From assembly GCA_965278995.1 (NCBI GenBank), contig OZ257136.1, positions 1,736,001 through 1,800,000 of the forward strand: DNA of 64,000 bases. Direction: 5' to 3'. Numbering within the stretch: position 1 is the stretch's first letter; each line of letters begins with the position of its first letter. The notes beneath the pieces are model-generated. The model saw only the letters and a list, made by a program, of their open reading frames with translations, did not search any database and was not told the origin of the DNA. Source of the stretch: JADJYF01 sp965278995. Its GTDB lineage: Bacteria; Pseudomonadota; Gammaproteobacteria; Ga0077536. The position numbers and the translations under genes are program-made. Positions 1 to 9,155 of this stretch are shown here, piece by piece.

Positions 1-1
1 C

Positions 2-1282
2 TACTACGACCCCCTGACCGGACTCAGCAATCGCACTCGTCTGCGTGAAGAGTTTCAACGCATCATTGCGCAAGCCCGGCGACGGGATATGCCGGTTGCG
101 GTCTGCCTGCTCGATCTCGACCGCTTCAAGCAGGTCAACGATACCCTGGGGCACGAGCTCGGCGACGAACTGCTGGTCGAAGTTGCCCATCGGCTGCAGG
201 GCGCGCTGCGTGAAACCGATTGCGTGGCGCGCCTGGGTGGCGACGAATTCGTGCTGTTGCTGCCGGAGCTTGAAGTCCTCAGCCACCTGCAGACCGTGGT
301 GGAAAAGCTGCGCCAGGTGCTGTCGGTGCCCATTACGTTGAACCACCGCGAAATCGTCGTTACTGCGACGATAGGCATCGCACTGTATCCGGCCGACGGC
401 GTCGATTTACCGGCGCTGCTGCGTAACGCGGACAGCGCACTCTATGCGGCCAAAGCCGATGGCCGCGACCGCGTTCGACTGTTTCAGGCCGATCTCGAAC
501 GCCAGGCCAACGAGCGTCTGGAGCTCGAGTGCGGCTTGCGCAATGCACTCGCGCGCAATGAACTGGCGCTTGTCTATCAGCCCTATGTGCGGCTTGCCGA
601 CAATACGATTGCCGGTTGTGAAGCGCTGCTGCGCTGGAACCACAACGGCGAAACCCTGAGTCCGGCCCAGTTTCTGCCGATAGCCGAGGAAACCGGTCTC
701 ATCCTGACTATCGGCGAATGGGTTCTGCAGGAAGCCTGTCGCTGTGCCCGCACCTGGAGCCGACCACTCGACATCAACGTCAATTGCTCGCCACGCCAGT
801 TTCGCGAAGACGCCATCACCGACGCCGTAGTGCGCGCACTGCGGACTACCGAGTTGATTCCAGCGCGCCTGTGTCTTGAGATCACAGAAGAAGCGATGCT
901 GCACAGCACTGACGCCTTGTTGACACGACTTCGCGAGTTGGAGACCGCAGGTGTTCGGCTTGCCATTGATGACTACGGTACCGGTTATTCCTCACTCGCG
1001 TATATCAAGCGCTTCGCACCCAGCTGCCTCAAGATTGACGCTTATTTCATCCGCGATCTGTTGACTGACCGGACTAGCGCCGAAATAGTCGCCGCAACCA
1101 TTGCCATGGCCCACAAGCTGGGCGTGAAAGTCATTGCCGAAGGTGTCGAGCAAGGCGACCAGGCGCGCCGGCTTCTCGAGCTGGGTTGCGATTTTGCACA
1201 GGGCTACTGGTTCAGCCGACCGGTCGATTCTGCGACCGTCGCGCGCCTCATTGCCGATGGATGCCTGCCGCCGGCCGGGTAG
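2..1282 (+). CDS. GGDEF-EAL bifunctional diguanylate cyclase/phosphodiesterase, 5' end missing
   Basis: The reading frame is open from base 2, so the N-terminus, and probably a sensory domain, lies outside the window. The first residues, YYDPLTGLSNR, open a GGDEF domain. The active-site motif GGDEF is intact, and an RETD sequence five residues before it matches the RxxD product-inhibition site. An EAL domain follows, with EALLRW, NCSPRQF, LEITEEAML, the metal-binding DDYGTGYSS, LKID and IAEGVE, so both halves look catalytically competent. The enzyme should make or break down cyclic di-GMP at the inner face of the membrane or in the cytosol. A short GC-rich hairpin (1273-1288, GGCCGG arms) spans the stop codon. 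The PilZ protein at 26-27 kb is a possible downstream c-di-GMP receptor, but that link is inference. Confidence 0.95.
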   Translation, partial: YYDPLTGLSNRTRLREEFQRIIAQARRRDMPVAVCLLDLDRFKQVNDTLGHELGDELLVEVAHRLQGALRETDCVARLGGDEFVLLLPELEVLSHLQTVVEKLRQVLSVPITLNHREIVVTATIGIALYPADGVDLPALLRNADSALYAAKADGRDRVRLFQADLERQANERLELECGLRNALARNELALVYQPYVRLADNTIAGCEALLRWNHNGETLSPAQFLPIAEETGLILTIGEWVLQEACRCARTWSRPLDINVNCSPRQFREDAITDAVVRALRTTELIPARLCLEITEEAMLHSTDALLTRLRELETAGVRLAIDDYGTGYSSLAYIKRFAPSCLKIDAYFIRDLLTDRTSAEIVAATIAMAHKLGVKVIAEGVEQGDQARRLLELGCDFAQGYWFSRPVDSATVARLIADGCLPPAG

Positions 1283-1372
1283 CCGGCCATCGCGAAATTC
1301 CCCATCGCTGACACGGGATTTACCGGCTAGAATACCGCGTTTATTGCCGTCCGTACGATGAGGGGAGTTACC

Positions 1373-2590
1373 GTGGATTTCGCCTATAACGACAAATGTC
1401 AGCAGCTGCTCGCTGAAGTTAAAGCTTTCATGCACGAGCACATTTATCCGATCGAGCATCAAATTTTCGACTTCACGCATGACCCGGCCAATCTATGGGT
1501 GGTGCCACCGCAGGTCGAGACGCTCAAGGCAAAAGCCAAAGCGCAGGGACTGTGGAACCTCTTTCTGCCGCACGAATACGAACCTTACAGCCCCGGCCTG
1601 AACAATCTCGAATATGCGCCGCTGGCCGAAGAAATGGGTCGCGTCAACTGGGCCTCGGAAATCTTCAACTGCAGCGCGCCCGACACCGGCAACATGGAAG
1701 TCCTCGCGCGCTACGGCTCGCCCGAACATAAAAAACGCTGGCTCGAACCGTTACTGAACGGCGAGATTCGCTCGTCGTACCTGATGACCGAACCACAGGT
1801 AGCGTCTTCGGATGCAACCAACGTCGAGACCTCCATCGTTCGCGATGGCGATGAATACGTTATCAATGGTCGCAAGTGGTGGAGTTCCTGCGTCTTCGAC
1901 CCGCGCAATAAAATCTATATCGTCATGGGCAAGACCGACCCCACCGCAGAGCGGCACGTCCAGCAGTCGATGATCCTGCTTCCTGCCGGTACGCCCGGAT
2001 TCGAAATCGTGCGTCCGCTGCGCGTTTTGAACGATCTGCATTCGCCGCACGGGCATGCCGAAGTACGCATGACCAATGTGCGTGTGCCGGTAGACAACCT
2101 GCTTCTCGGTGCCGGTCGCGGCTTCGAGATCGCCCAGGGACGCCTCGGGCCAGGACGAATTCACCATTGCATGCGCCTGATCGGTGCCGCACAACGTGCA
2201 CTCGACATCATGTGCGCGCGAGTCGAGAGCCGTGTCGCTTTTGGCAAGAAGCTCTCTGAACAGTCGAGCATCCGTCAGGACATCGCCAAATCGCGCTGCG
2301 AGATCCAGCAGGCCCGCCTGCTGACGCTGTGGGCAGCCGATCGGCTCGACCGTGAGGGCAACAAGGTCGCCAAAGATGCCATCGCCATGATCAAGATCAC
2401 GGTGCCACGCATGTGCCAGGAAGTTGCCGACCGCGCCATGCAGTCGCATGGCGGCATGGGCGTCTGCCACGATACGCCGCTGCCGGAGATCTTCTCCTAT
2501 GCGCGTGCCATACGTCTCGCCGATGGGCCGGACGAAGTGCACATGTCGCAGCTCGGCAAACTGACCATCCAGCAGACGCTGGCGGGTTGA
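1373..2590 (+). CDS. acyl-CoA dehydrogenase family protein
   Basis: This is a flavoprotein of 405 residues, the usual length for the family. It is expected to oxidise an acyl-CoA thioester to the 2-enoyl-CoA and pass electrons to ETF. I see the flavin and substrate region YLMTEPQVASSDATNVET near residue 135, FGKKLSEQSSIRQDIA near 290, and the C-terminal signatures SHGGMGVCHDTPL and RLADGPDEVH. The latter is typical of the ACAD10/11-like branch that acts on medium or long substrates. I chose the GTG at 1373 because AGGGGAG lies five bases before it; an ATG at 1358 lies inside that site. A -10-like TAGAAT is at 1328-1333 without a convincing -35. The neighbouring MMPL exporters suggest a lipid or hydrocarbon role, but the substrate is unknown. 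Confidence 0.92.
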   Translation: MDFAYNDKCQQLLAEVKAFMHEHIYPIEHQIFDFTHDPANLWVVPPQVETLKAKAKAQGLWNLFLPHEYEPYSPGLNNLEYAPLAEEMGRVNWASEIFNCSAPDTGNMEVLARYGSPEHKKRWLEPLLNGEIRSSYLMTEPQVASSDATNVETSIVRDGDEYVINGRKWWSSCVFDPRNKIYIVMGKTDPTAERHVQQSMILLPAGTPGFEIVRPLRVLNDLHSPHGHAEVRMTNVRVPVDNLLLGAGRGFEIAQGRLGPGRIHHCMRLIGAAQRALDIMCARVESRVAFGKKLSEQSSIRQDIAKSRCEIQQARLLTLWAADRLDREGNKVAKDAIAMIKITVPRMCQEVADRAMQSHGGMGVCHDTPLPEIFSYARAIRLADGPDEVHMSQLGKLTIQQTLAG

Positions 2591-2647
2591 CGGACTAACC
2601 CGTCAACTGACGCCCCGGCGCGGCCAGGCATCCGACCGCCGCGCCGG
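2586..2647. other. two tandem hairpins between the dehydrogenase and exporter genes
   Basis: Two inverted repeats follow one another. GTTGACGG at 2586-2593 pairs with CCGTCAAC at 2600-2607, and the stem includes the stop codon of the dehydrogenase. CCGGCGCGGC at 2615-2624 pairs with its complement at 2638-2647. Neither has a T tract, so a classical intrinsic terminator is unlikely. They may protect mRNA ends or reduce read-through into the exporter genes. Confidence 0.5.
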
Positions 2648-2701
2648 CAATTTCTGCTGCACTGCTGAATTCCAGACACTTTTCAGGGAGCACCCCGTAT
2701 C

Positions 2702-5116
2702 ATGAGATTCCGTCTTGCCGCCTGGGTCATGCGCCATCGCGCAGGCGTAGGTATCGCCTTCATCATTGTCACGCTGGCATTCATGGCCGGCTTCCCGCGC
2801 GTTCAGATCCGCACCGTCTTCAACGACCTGCTGCCGCTGGACGATCCGTTCGTCAAAGTCTTCTTCGACCATAGAAATTTCGGCAATCCGCTGACCATGT
2901 CAATCATGATCAAGCGCAAGAATGGCGATATCTATCACCCGGAGACGCTGCTCAAAGTCTGGCAGATGACGCGCGATATCGACCTTGCGCCGGGTATCGA
3001 TCACGATCAGCTCATCTCCATTTCAACTGAGAAACTGCGATACGCCGAAGCGACTGCCGATGGCATCGATATCCGCCCGCTGATGTCCGATAAGGCGCCG
3101 AGCACGCCTGAAGACGTTCGCGACTTCCGCCGCCGCATCGAGCAGTCACCGAACGCCCAGCTGTTCTATGTTTCCGGTGACGAAACAGCCACGCTCATCA
3201 ACGCCTCCTTTCTCGATACGGTCGACTACGGCGAGGCGTTCAACTTCGTCCAGAATCTGGTATTGAAAGCCCGCGATGCGGACCACGATGTCTATCTGGC
3301 TGGCCAGCCAGCATTGACCGGCTGGGTCTACAAGCTGCAGAAGCAGACCTATAATATTTTCGCCGTGACGCTCCTGCTGCTCACGGTGGCGCTGGTGCTG
3401 TACATGCGTAACATCGCTGGTACGGTCACCCCTATCGTGTGCGCCGCTGTCGCGGCGGTGTGGGGATTCGGCTTCATTGGCTGGCTCGGCCGGCCTATCG
3501 AGCCTCTGCTGATGATCGTTCCGTTGCTGCTCATCGCGCGATCGTTCTCACATTGCGTGCAGTACACCGAGCGATACTACGAAGTACTTTCGGTGCTGAA
3601 AGACCGCGTCAAAGCCGCTGAAGTCACCATGGCCATCATGATGGCGCCGTCCATCCTTGGCATCATGACCGACGTCTTCGGCATCGTCTTCATCGCCATC
3701 GCGCCGATCAAGACGATGGAAAACCATGCGATTTTCTGCGGCATGTGGGCGCTCTGGATCATCCCGACCGGCGTATTCCTGATCTCGATCCTGCTCTCCT
3801 ACCTGCCGATCCCGAACAACATGGATCAGATTGTCGGTGGCGAAGGCAAGGAATCGGGCATTCACCTGTTCCAGGAGCGCCTGCTCGATCGCATCTCGCG
3901 ACTGACTTTCGGGCCGCCGGCCAAATATACCGCTGTCGTCTGCATCCTGGTCGCCGCAGGCGCGGTCTATCTGAATGCACAGATCAAGATCGGCAACCCG
4001 GTCGAAGGCAGCAATCTGTTGTGGTTCGACTCCGAGTTCAACACGGCCGTGCGTGCCATCAATGACCATTTCCCCGGGATGAACACGCTCGAAATCGTGC
4101 TCGAGGCGAAGGTGCGTAAAGGCGATCACCGCATTGCGCGAACGGCGGAAGTCGTGGCAGTAACGGCGCAACTCCAGCGCATGCTCGAGAGCGACCCCGA
4201 ACTCGTGCCGCGCGCCACACTCTCGTTTGCCGACTATATGGCCGAAGTCAATCGCCTGTTCTCAGGCGGTAATCCGAAATGGCTGGCGCTGGACCCGACC
4301 GACGAGGCGGTCAACGCCGCTGGTTTTGCTGCCATGATGGGCTCCAGCCCGATCAACTTCAGCCACATCGTCGACTTCGAGGTGCACGATTCCACGGTCT
4401 CGCTCTGGTACAAGGACAACAAGCAGGAGACCGTCGATGCGGCGCTGGCCAGCGCCAGAAGGGCCGTCAAAGCGGTCGGCGAAGAGCACCGGGAATTCAA
4501 GGTGCGTCTGGGTACCGGCGTAATTGCGTTGCAACAGGCCATGAACAATGTCGTCGAACGGTATCACTGGCTGATCCTGGGCCTGGTCAACGTCGCGGTC
4601 ATGGTCATCTCGGCTTACGCCTATAAATCGATCGTTGCCGCCGTCCTGCTGCTGATCCCGGTCAACATGTCGAACTTCATGCTCGGTGCATCGATGCATG
4701 TGCTCGGCATCGGCATGGACATCAATGCTGTTATCGTCGCCGTCATGGGTGTCGGTGTCGGCATCGACTATGGCATCTATCTGTTGTCGCGAATCTGCGA
4801 GGAATACACCGCGCACGGCAAAGATCTCAAGAAAGCCATCAACGCCGCACTGACAACGACCGGCAAAGCGATCATGTTCACCGCGACCATCATGCTGATG
4901 GGCATTCTGCCGTGGTATTTCCTGTCGGATCTCAAGTTCATGGCCGACATGGGCATGCTGCTGGTCGCTATCATGCTGATTAACATGGTGCTGTCACTGG
5001 TCGTGCTGCCGCTGCTGGTGTGGTACATCAAGCCGAAGTTCCTCGACAATGAAGACCTCATGGTCGGTGAGAACATCGACCTGTCGCAGTTCGCCGGCGA
5101 AGCGCACAGCGTGTAG
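2702..5116 (+). CDS. RND superfamily exporter, MMPL family (tandem copy 1)
   Basis: This 804-residue inner-membrane protein has the two-fold RND architecture. Each half has one transmembrane helix, a large periplasmic domain (roughly residues 35-210 and 425-615) and five more helices. Relatives export lipids and hydrophobic compounds using the proton gradient. The second half carries VGIDYGIYLLSR, which matches the Asp-Tyr proton-relay pair of MmpL proteins. The matching place in the first half reads ARSFSHCVQY and has no Asp. It is very similar along its whole length to the next gene (5165-7582) and to 20429-22834, for example WVYKLQKQTY, GNPVEGSNLLW and KDNKQETVDAAL. Following an acyl-CoA dehydrogenase fits lipid or hydrocarbon metabolism. 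The substrate is unknown. AGGGAG lies 12 bases before the ATG, a long spacing. Confidence 0.93.
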   Translation: MRFRLAAWVMRHRAGVGIAFIIVTLAFMAGFPRVQIRTVFNDLLPLDDPFVKVFFDHRNFGNPLTMSIMIKRKNGDIYHPETLLKVWQMTRDIDLAPGIDHDQLISISTEKLRYAEATADGIDIRPLMSDKAPSTPEDVRDFRRRIEQSPNAQLFYVSGDETATLINASFLDTVDYGEAFNFVQNLVLKARDADHDVYLAGQPALTGWVYKLQKQTYNIFAVTLLLLTVALVLYMRNIAGTVTPIVCAAVAAVWGFGFIGWLGRPIEPLLMIVPLLLIARSFSHCVQYTERYYEVLSVLKDRVKAAEVTMAIMMAPSILGIMTDVFGIVFIAIAPIKTMENHAIFCGMWALWIIPTGVFLISILLSYLPIPNNMDQIVGGEGKESGIHLFQERLLDRISRLTFGPPAKYTAVVCILVAAGAVYLNAQIKIGNPVEGSNLLWFDSEFNTAVRAINDHFPGMNTLEIVLEAKVRKGDHRIARTAEVVAVTAQLQRMLESDPELVPRATLSFADYMAEVNRLFSGGNPKWLALDPTDEAVNAAGFAAMMGSSPINFSHIVDFEVHDSTVSLWYKDNKQETVDAALASARRAVKAVGEEHREFKVRLGTGVIALQQAMNNVVERYHWLILGLVNVAVMVISAYAYKSIVAAVLLLIPVNMSNFMLGASMHVLGIGMDINAVIVAVMGVGVGIDYGIYLLSRICEEYTAHGKDLKKAINAALTTTGKAIMFTATIMLMGILPWYFLSDLKFMADMGMLLVAIMLINMVLSLVVLPLLVWYIKPKFLDNEDLMVGENIDLSQFAGEAHSV

Positions 5117-5124
5117 TTTCCCAG

Positions 5125-5153
5125 CTGGCGGCCGGCATCATGCCGGCCGCCAG
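5125..5153. other. perfect 13-bp hairpin between tandem exporter genes
   Basis: CTGGCGGCCGGCA (5125-5137) and its exact complement (5141-5153) flank a three-base loop. The hairpin nearly fills the 48-base gap and ends 11 bases before the second ATG, next to its AGAGGG ribosome site. There is no T tract. It could modulate translation of the second copy or mark an mRNA processing site. Confidence 0.6.
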
Positions 5154-5164
5154 AGGGTCTGCTC

Positions 5165-7582
5165 ATGAATTTCCGTATCGCTCACTGGATCATGCAGCGC
5201 CGCGGGGCCGTCAGCATCGCCTTCATTGTCGTCACGCTGGCCTTCATGGCCGGCTTCCCACGCGTCCAGATCCGCACCGTTTTCAACGACCTGCTGCCAC
5301 GCGACGACCCCTTCGTGCAGGTCTATTTCGCCCATCGCAACTTCGGCAACCCGATGACGATGGCCATCATGATCAAGCGCAAGGATGGCGACATCTACCA
5401 TCCGGACACGCTGCAGAAAGTCTGGAATATGACGCGCGATATCGATCTCGCGCCCGGTATCGATCACGACCAGATTATTTCCGTCGCTACCGAGAAGCTC
5501 CGCTATGCCGAAGCAACCGCCAAAGGCATCGATACCAAACCGTTGATGGATGACCACGCACCGCGTACGCCTGAGGAAATTGCCGAGTTCAAGCGTCGCG
5601 TCAGCATCTCGGTCAATGCGTTGACATTCTTCGTCTCACGCGACGAAACCGCGACCCTGGTGAATGCCGCGTTCCTCGATTCGATCGACTACGGCGAAGC
5701 CTTCGCCTACGCCCAGGGCCTGGTCGAACGGGCCCGCGATGCCGACCACGAGGTCTACCTGGTTGGCCAACCGGTGTTGACCGGGTGGGTCTACAAGCTG
5801 CAGAAACAGACCTACAAGATTTTCGCGGTCACTGTCAGTGCGCTGATTGTCCTCCTCGTGTTCTACATGCGTAACATCGCCGGCGTCGTCACGCCCATCG
5901 TCTGCGCGTTGGTCGCGGGGTTGTGGGGTTTCGGCTTCATCGGCTGGCTCGGTCGCCCGATAGAGCCACTGCTGATGATTGTGCCTCTGCTGCTGGTGGC
6001 GCGCTCGTTTTCACATTGCGTGCAGTACACCGAGCGTTACTACGAAGTGCTGATGCATCTGAAAGACCGGGTCAAAGCCGCCGAGATCACCATGGGGCTG
6101 ATGATGGCACCATCGATCCTCGGCATCTTCACCGATGTCTGCGGCATCGTCTTCATCGCCATTGCGCCGATTAAGACCATGACCAATCACGCCATCTTCT
6201 GCGGAATGTGGGCGTTATGGATCATTCCCACCGGCATTTTTCTCTGCTCGATTCTGTTGTCCTATCTGCCCGTCCCGAAAAACATGGACAAGATCATCGG
6301 CGGCAAACAACATGAGTCCGGCATTCACCTGTTGCAGGATCGCTTGCTGAACAGGATCTCGCGCCTGACTTTCGGCCGGGCGGCCAATATGACGGCAGTC
6401 GTCGTCGTCGTGATCAGCGCCTTCGCACTCTATCTGAATACGCAGATTAAGATCGGCAATCCTGTCGAAGGCAGCAACCTGCTGTGGTATGACTCCGAAT
6501 TCAACACCGGGGTGCGCGCAATAAATGCGCATTTCCCTGGCACCAACACTATCGAGATAGTGCTCGAGGCGAAAACCCAGGACATCGATCACCGCGTCGT
6601 ACATACCCCGGAAGTTGTCGCAGTTCATACCGAGTTGCAGCGCCGACTGGAGAGCGACCCGGTGTTGCCACCGCGTGCAACACTCTCGTTCACCGATTAC
6701 ATGGGTGAAACCAATCGATTGTTTTCAGGTGGGAATCCGAAATGGCAACCCCTTGATCGAACGCCCGAGGCCATTCATGCCGCCGCTTTCGGCGCGTTGC
6801 TGGGCAGCAATGCGATCAATTTCGGTCACGTCGCCGATTTCCAGTTTCAGAACTCCACTGTCTCGCTCTGGTACAAGGACAACAAGCAGGAGACTGTCGA
6901 CGCAGCATTGGCCAGCGCGGCGGCAGCCGTTGCTGCTGTCGGTATCGACCATCCGGAATTCACTGTTCGTCTCGGCACTGGCGTGATCGCTCTGCAGCAG
7001 GCGATGAACAACGTGGTCGAGCGCTTCCATATCATCATCATGGTGATGGTCAATCTCGCCGTGATGGTCCTGGCGACGTACGCTTACCGTTCAGTCGTTG
7101 CCGGCATCATTCTGCTGATCCCGGTCAATCTGTCCAATCTCTATCTGGTCGCGGCAATGGAGATGCTTGGCATCGGGCTCGACGTCAATGCCGGCATCGT
7201 CGCCGTGATGGGTGTCGGCGTCGGTATCGATTACGGCATCTATCTGCTGTCGCGCATCTGCGAGGAATACACCGCTCATGGCCATGATGTGAAAAAAGCC
7301 ATCAATGCGGCGATGACGACCACCGGCAAAGCCATCATGTTCACAGCCGTCATCATGCTGATTGGCATTCTGCCGTGGTATTTTCTCTCCGATCTGAAGT
7401 TCATGGCCGACATGGGCATGCTGCTCGTCGCCGTGATGCTGATCAACATGGTGCTGTCGTTGATCGTGCTGCCGCTGCTGGTCTGGTATTTCGAACCGAA
7501 ATTCATGAAGCGTCAGGATCTGCTGGTCGGCGAAAATATTGATTTGACGCAGTTCGCCGCAAGGATTGACAACATCGCTTGA
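5165..7582 (+). CDS. RND superfamily exporter, MMPL family (tandem copy 2)
   Basis: This 805-residue protein is a close paralogue of the preceding gene, colinear from the first residues (HWIMQRRGAVSIAFIVVTLA) to the C-terminal GENIDLTQFAA, so the pair arose by tandem duplication. It has the same layout of two periplasmic domains and about 12 transmembrane helices. VGIDYGIYLLSR is kept in the second half and ARSFSHCVQY replaces the Asp-Tyr pair in the first half. It is probably cotranscribed with copy 1. The most diverged stretch is residues 125-160 (SISVNALTFFVSR against QSPNAQLFYVSG), in the first periplasmic domain, which could reflect different cargo or partners. The start has AGAGGG about eight bases upstream. 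Confidence 0.93.
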   Translation: MNFRIAHWIMQRRGAVSIAFIVVTLAFMAGFPRVQIRTVFNDLLPRDDPFVQVYFAHRNFGNPMTMAIMIKRKDGDIYHPDTLQKVWNMTRDIDLAPGIDHDQIISVATEKLRYAEATAKGIDTKPLMDDHAPRTPEEIAEFKRRVSISVNALTFFVSRDETATLVNAAFLDSIDYGEAFAYAQGLVERARDADHEVYLVGQPVLTGWVYKLQKQTYKIFAVTVSALIVLLVFYMRNIAGVVTPIVCALVAGLWGFGFIGWLGRPIEPLLMIVPLLLVARSFSHCVQYTERYYEVLMHLKDRVKAAEITMGLMMAPSILGIFTDVCGIVFIAIAPIKTMTNHAIFCGMWALWIIPTGIFLCSILLSYLPVPKNMDKIIGGKQHESGIHLLQDRLLNRISRLTFGRAANMTAVVVVVISAFALYLNTQIKIGNPVEGSNLLWYDSEFNTGVRAINAHFPGTNTIEIVLEAKTQDIDHRVVHTPEVVAVHTELQRRLESDPVLPPRATLSFTDYMGETNRLFSGGNPKWQPLDRTPEAIHAAAFGALLGSNAINFGHVADFQFQNSTVSLWYKDNKQETVDAALASAAAAVAAVGIDHPEFTVRLGTGVIALQQAMNNVVERFHIIIMVMVNLAVMVLATYAYRSVVAGIILLIPVNLSNLYLVAAMEMLGIGLDVNAGIVAVMGVGVGIDYGIYLLSRICEEYTAHGHDVKKAINAAMTTTGKAIMFTAVIMLIGILPWYFLSDLKFMADMGMLLVAVMLINMVLSLIVLPLLVWYFEPKFMKRQDLLVGENIDLTQFAARIDNIA

Positions 7583-7591
7583 GGACCACCG

Positions 7592-9112
7592 TCAGCGTCG
7601 GCGACTGCCCCCAAGCAGCGAACCGAGAATGCCGCGCACAATCTGCTGACCGAGCTGCGAGCCGATAGCCCGAACCGTGCTTTTCAACATGGCTTCGCCA
7701 GCCGATTGCCGCCGCGAACTGCCTGCCGCAGGGGCTTGTTGCGGCGCCGGAGCGGAGGTCGGCGGGCGCGACGTATCTGTCTTCGATGGGGCCGACGATT
7801 CAATCCCGCCAGCATCCGACGCCGGCTGCGCCTGGGTACGTCGTTTCAGCGCTTCGTAAGCGGAATCGCGATCGATGGCATTGGCATATTTGTCGTAGAA
7901 CGCCGAGCCCATCACCAGACCACGACGTTCGTGCGTGGCCAGGGCGCCGATACTCGACTCCGGCGGCCGTATCAGGGTATGCGCAACGGGCGTCGGGCGC
8001 CCCTCAACGTCGAGCACTGAAACCAGCGCCTCACCGGTGGCAAGCTCGGTAACCAGGGTAGCCACATCGACCCCGGGATTGGCCCGGAACGACTCTGCCA
8101 CCAGCTTCACGCTCTTGCGGTCCTGCGGGGTGAACGCGCGCAGAGCGTGCTGAATCTTGAGCCCCAGCTGGCCGAGCACGCTGGCTGGCACATCGCCCGG
8201 GCTTTGCGTGACAAAGAATACGCCGACGCCCTTGGATCTGATTAAACGAACGACCTGTTCGATTTTTTCGAGCAACGCCGTCGGCGCACCGTTGAACAGC
8301 AGATGGGCTTCGTCGAAAAACAGCACGAACTTCGGTTGCGCCAGATCGCCTGCCTCGGGCAGCGTTTCATACACCTCGGACAGCAGCCAGAACAGAAAAC
8401 AGGCGTAGAGATCGGGCGCCCGTGCCAGCAGTTCAGTTGCATCGAGCAGATTGATGACGCCACGACCATTGGCATCGACAACGAGCAGGTCGGCAATCGC
8501 CAGCGCCGGCTCGCCAAAAATGCTGGCCGCGCCTTGTTCCTCCAGCGTCAGCAGCTTGCGTTGAATGGCGCCGACGCTGGCCGCCGTGATGTTGCCGTAT
8601 TCGAGCGTCAGCTCGCGAGCGTGTTCGCCGAGCCAGACCAGCATGGCGCGAAGATCCTTCAGATCAAGCAACAACAAACCGTTGTCGTCGGCAACGCGGA
8701 AGCAGGCATACAGCACACCGGTCTGGGTTTCGTTCAGATTGAGAAGCCGCGCGAACAGCAACGGACCCATTTCAGAGACCGCGATGCGCACTGGCACGCC
8801 CTGCTTGCCGAAGACATCCCACAACGCTACCGGCTGCGCCCGCGGTGTGTAATCGGCGATGCCGATACGTTGCACGCGATCGGCGATTCTGGGGTTGGGT
8901 GTTGCTGCCCGCGCCAGACCGGACAGGTCGCCTTTGACATCGGCCGCGAAGCATGGCACGCCGAGGCGTGAGAAACCTTCAGCCAGGATCTGCAGTGTAA
9001 TGGTCTTGCCGGTACCCGTGGCGCCGGCAATCAGACCGTGGCGGTTGGCGGTTGCCGCCGGCTGCAGTATCGGTTGCCCGGCAGCCGCGCCAAGCAGAAT
9101 TTCTGCAGTCAT
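7592..9112 (-). CDS. HerA-like ATPase, DUF853 (YjgR) family
   Basis: This is a cytosolic P-loop ATPase of 506 residues. Walker A is GATGTGKT at residues 30-37, and Walker B lies in FVLFFDEAHLLF. Proteins of this family resemble the HerA/FtsK DNA pumps, but their cellular task is poorly known. The C-terminal part (about residues 415-475) is a proline-, serine- and alanine-rich linker, followed by a basic tail ending in GGSRRR. I start at the ATG at 9112 because AGGAGGT lies seven bases before it; an upstream start at 9142 has no such site. It converges on the exporter gene with only nine bases between the stops. Nothing in the neighbourhood explains its role. Confidence 0.88.
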   Translation of the reverse strand: MTAEILLGAAAGQPILQPAATANRHGLIAGATGTGKTITLQILAEGFSRLGVPCFAADVKGDLSGLARAATPNPRIADRVQRIGIADYTPRAQPVALWDVFGKQGVPVRIAVSEMGPLLFARLLNLNETQTGVLYACFRVADDNGLLLLDLKDLRAMLVWLGEHARELTLEYGNITAASVGAIQRKLLTLEEQGAASIFGEPALAIADLLVVDANGRGVINLLDATELLARAPDLYACFLFWLLSEVYETLPEAGDLAQPKFVLFFDEAHLLFNGAPTALLEKIEQVVRLIRSKGVGVFFVTQSPGDVPASVLGQLGLKIQHALRAFTPQDRKSVKLVAESFRANPGVDVATLVTELATGEALVSVLDVEGRPTPVAHTLIRPPESSIGALATHERRGLVMGSAFYDKYANAIDRDSAYEALKRRTQAQPASDAGGIESSAPSKTDTSRPPTSAPAPQQAPAAGSSRRQSAGEAMLKSTVRAIGSQLGQQIVRGILGSLLGGSRRR

Positions 9113-9155
9113 CGAAAGGACCTCCTGATCCGCACCAGTCAACGTCTATACGCGA

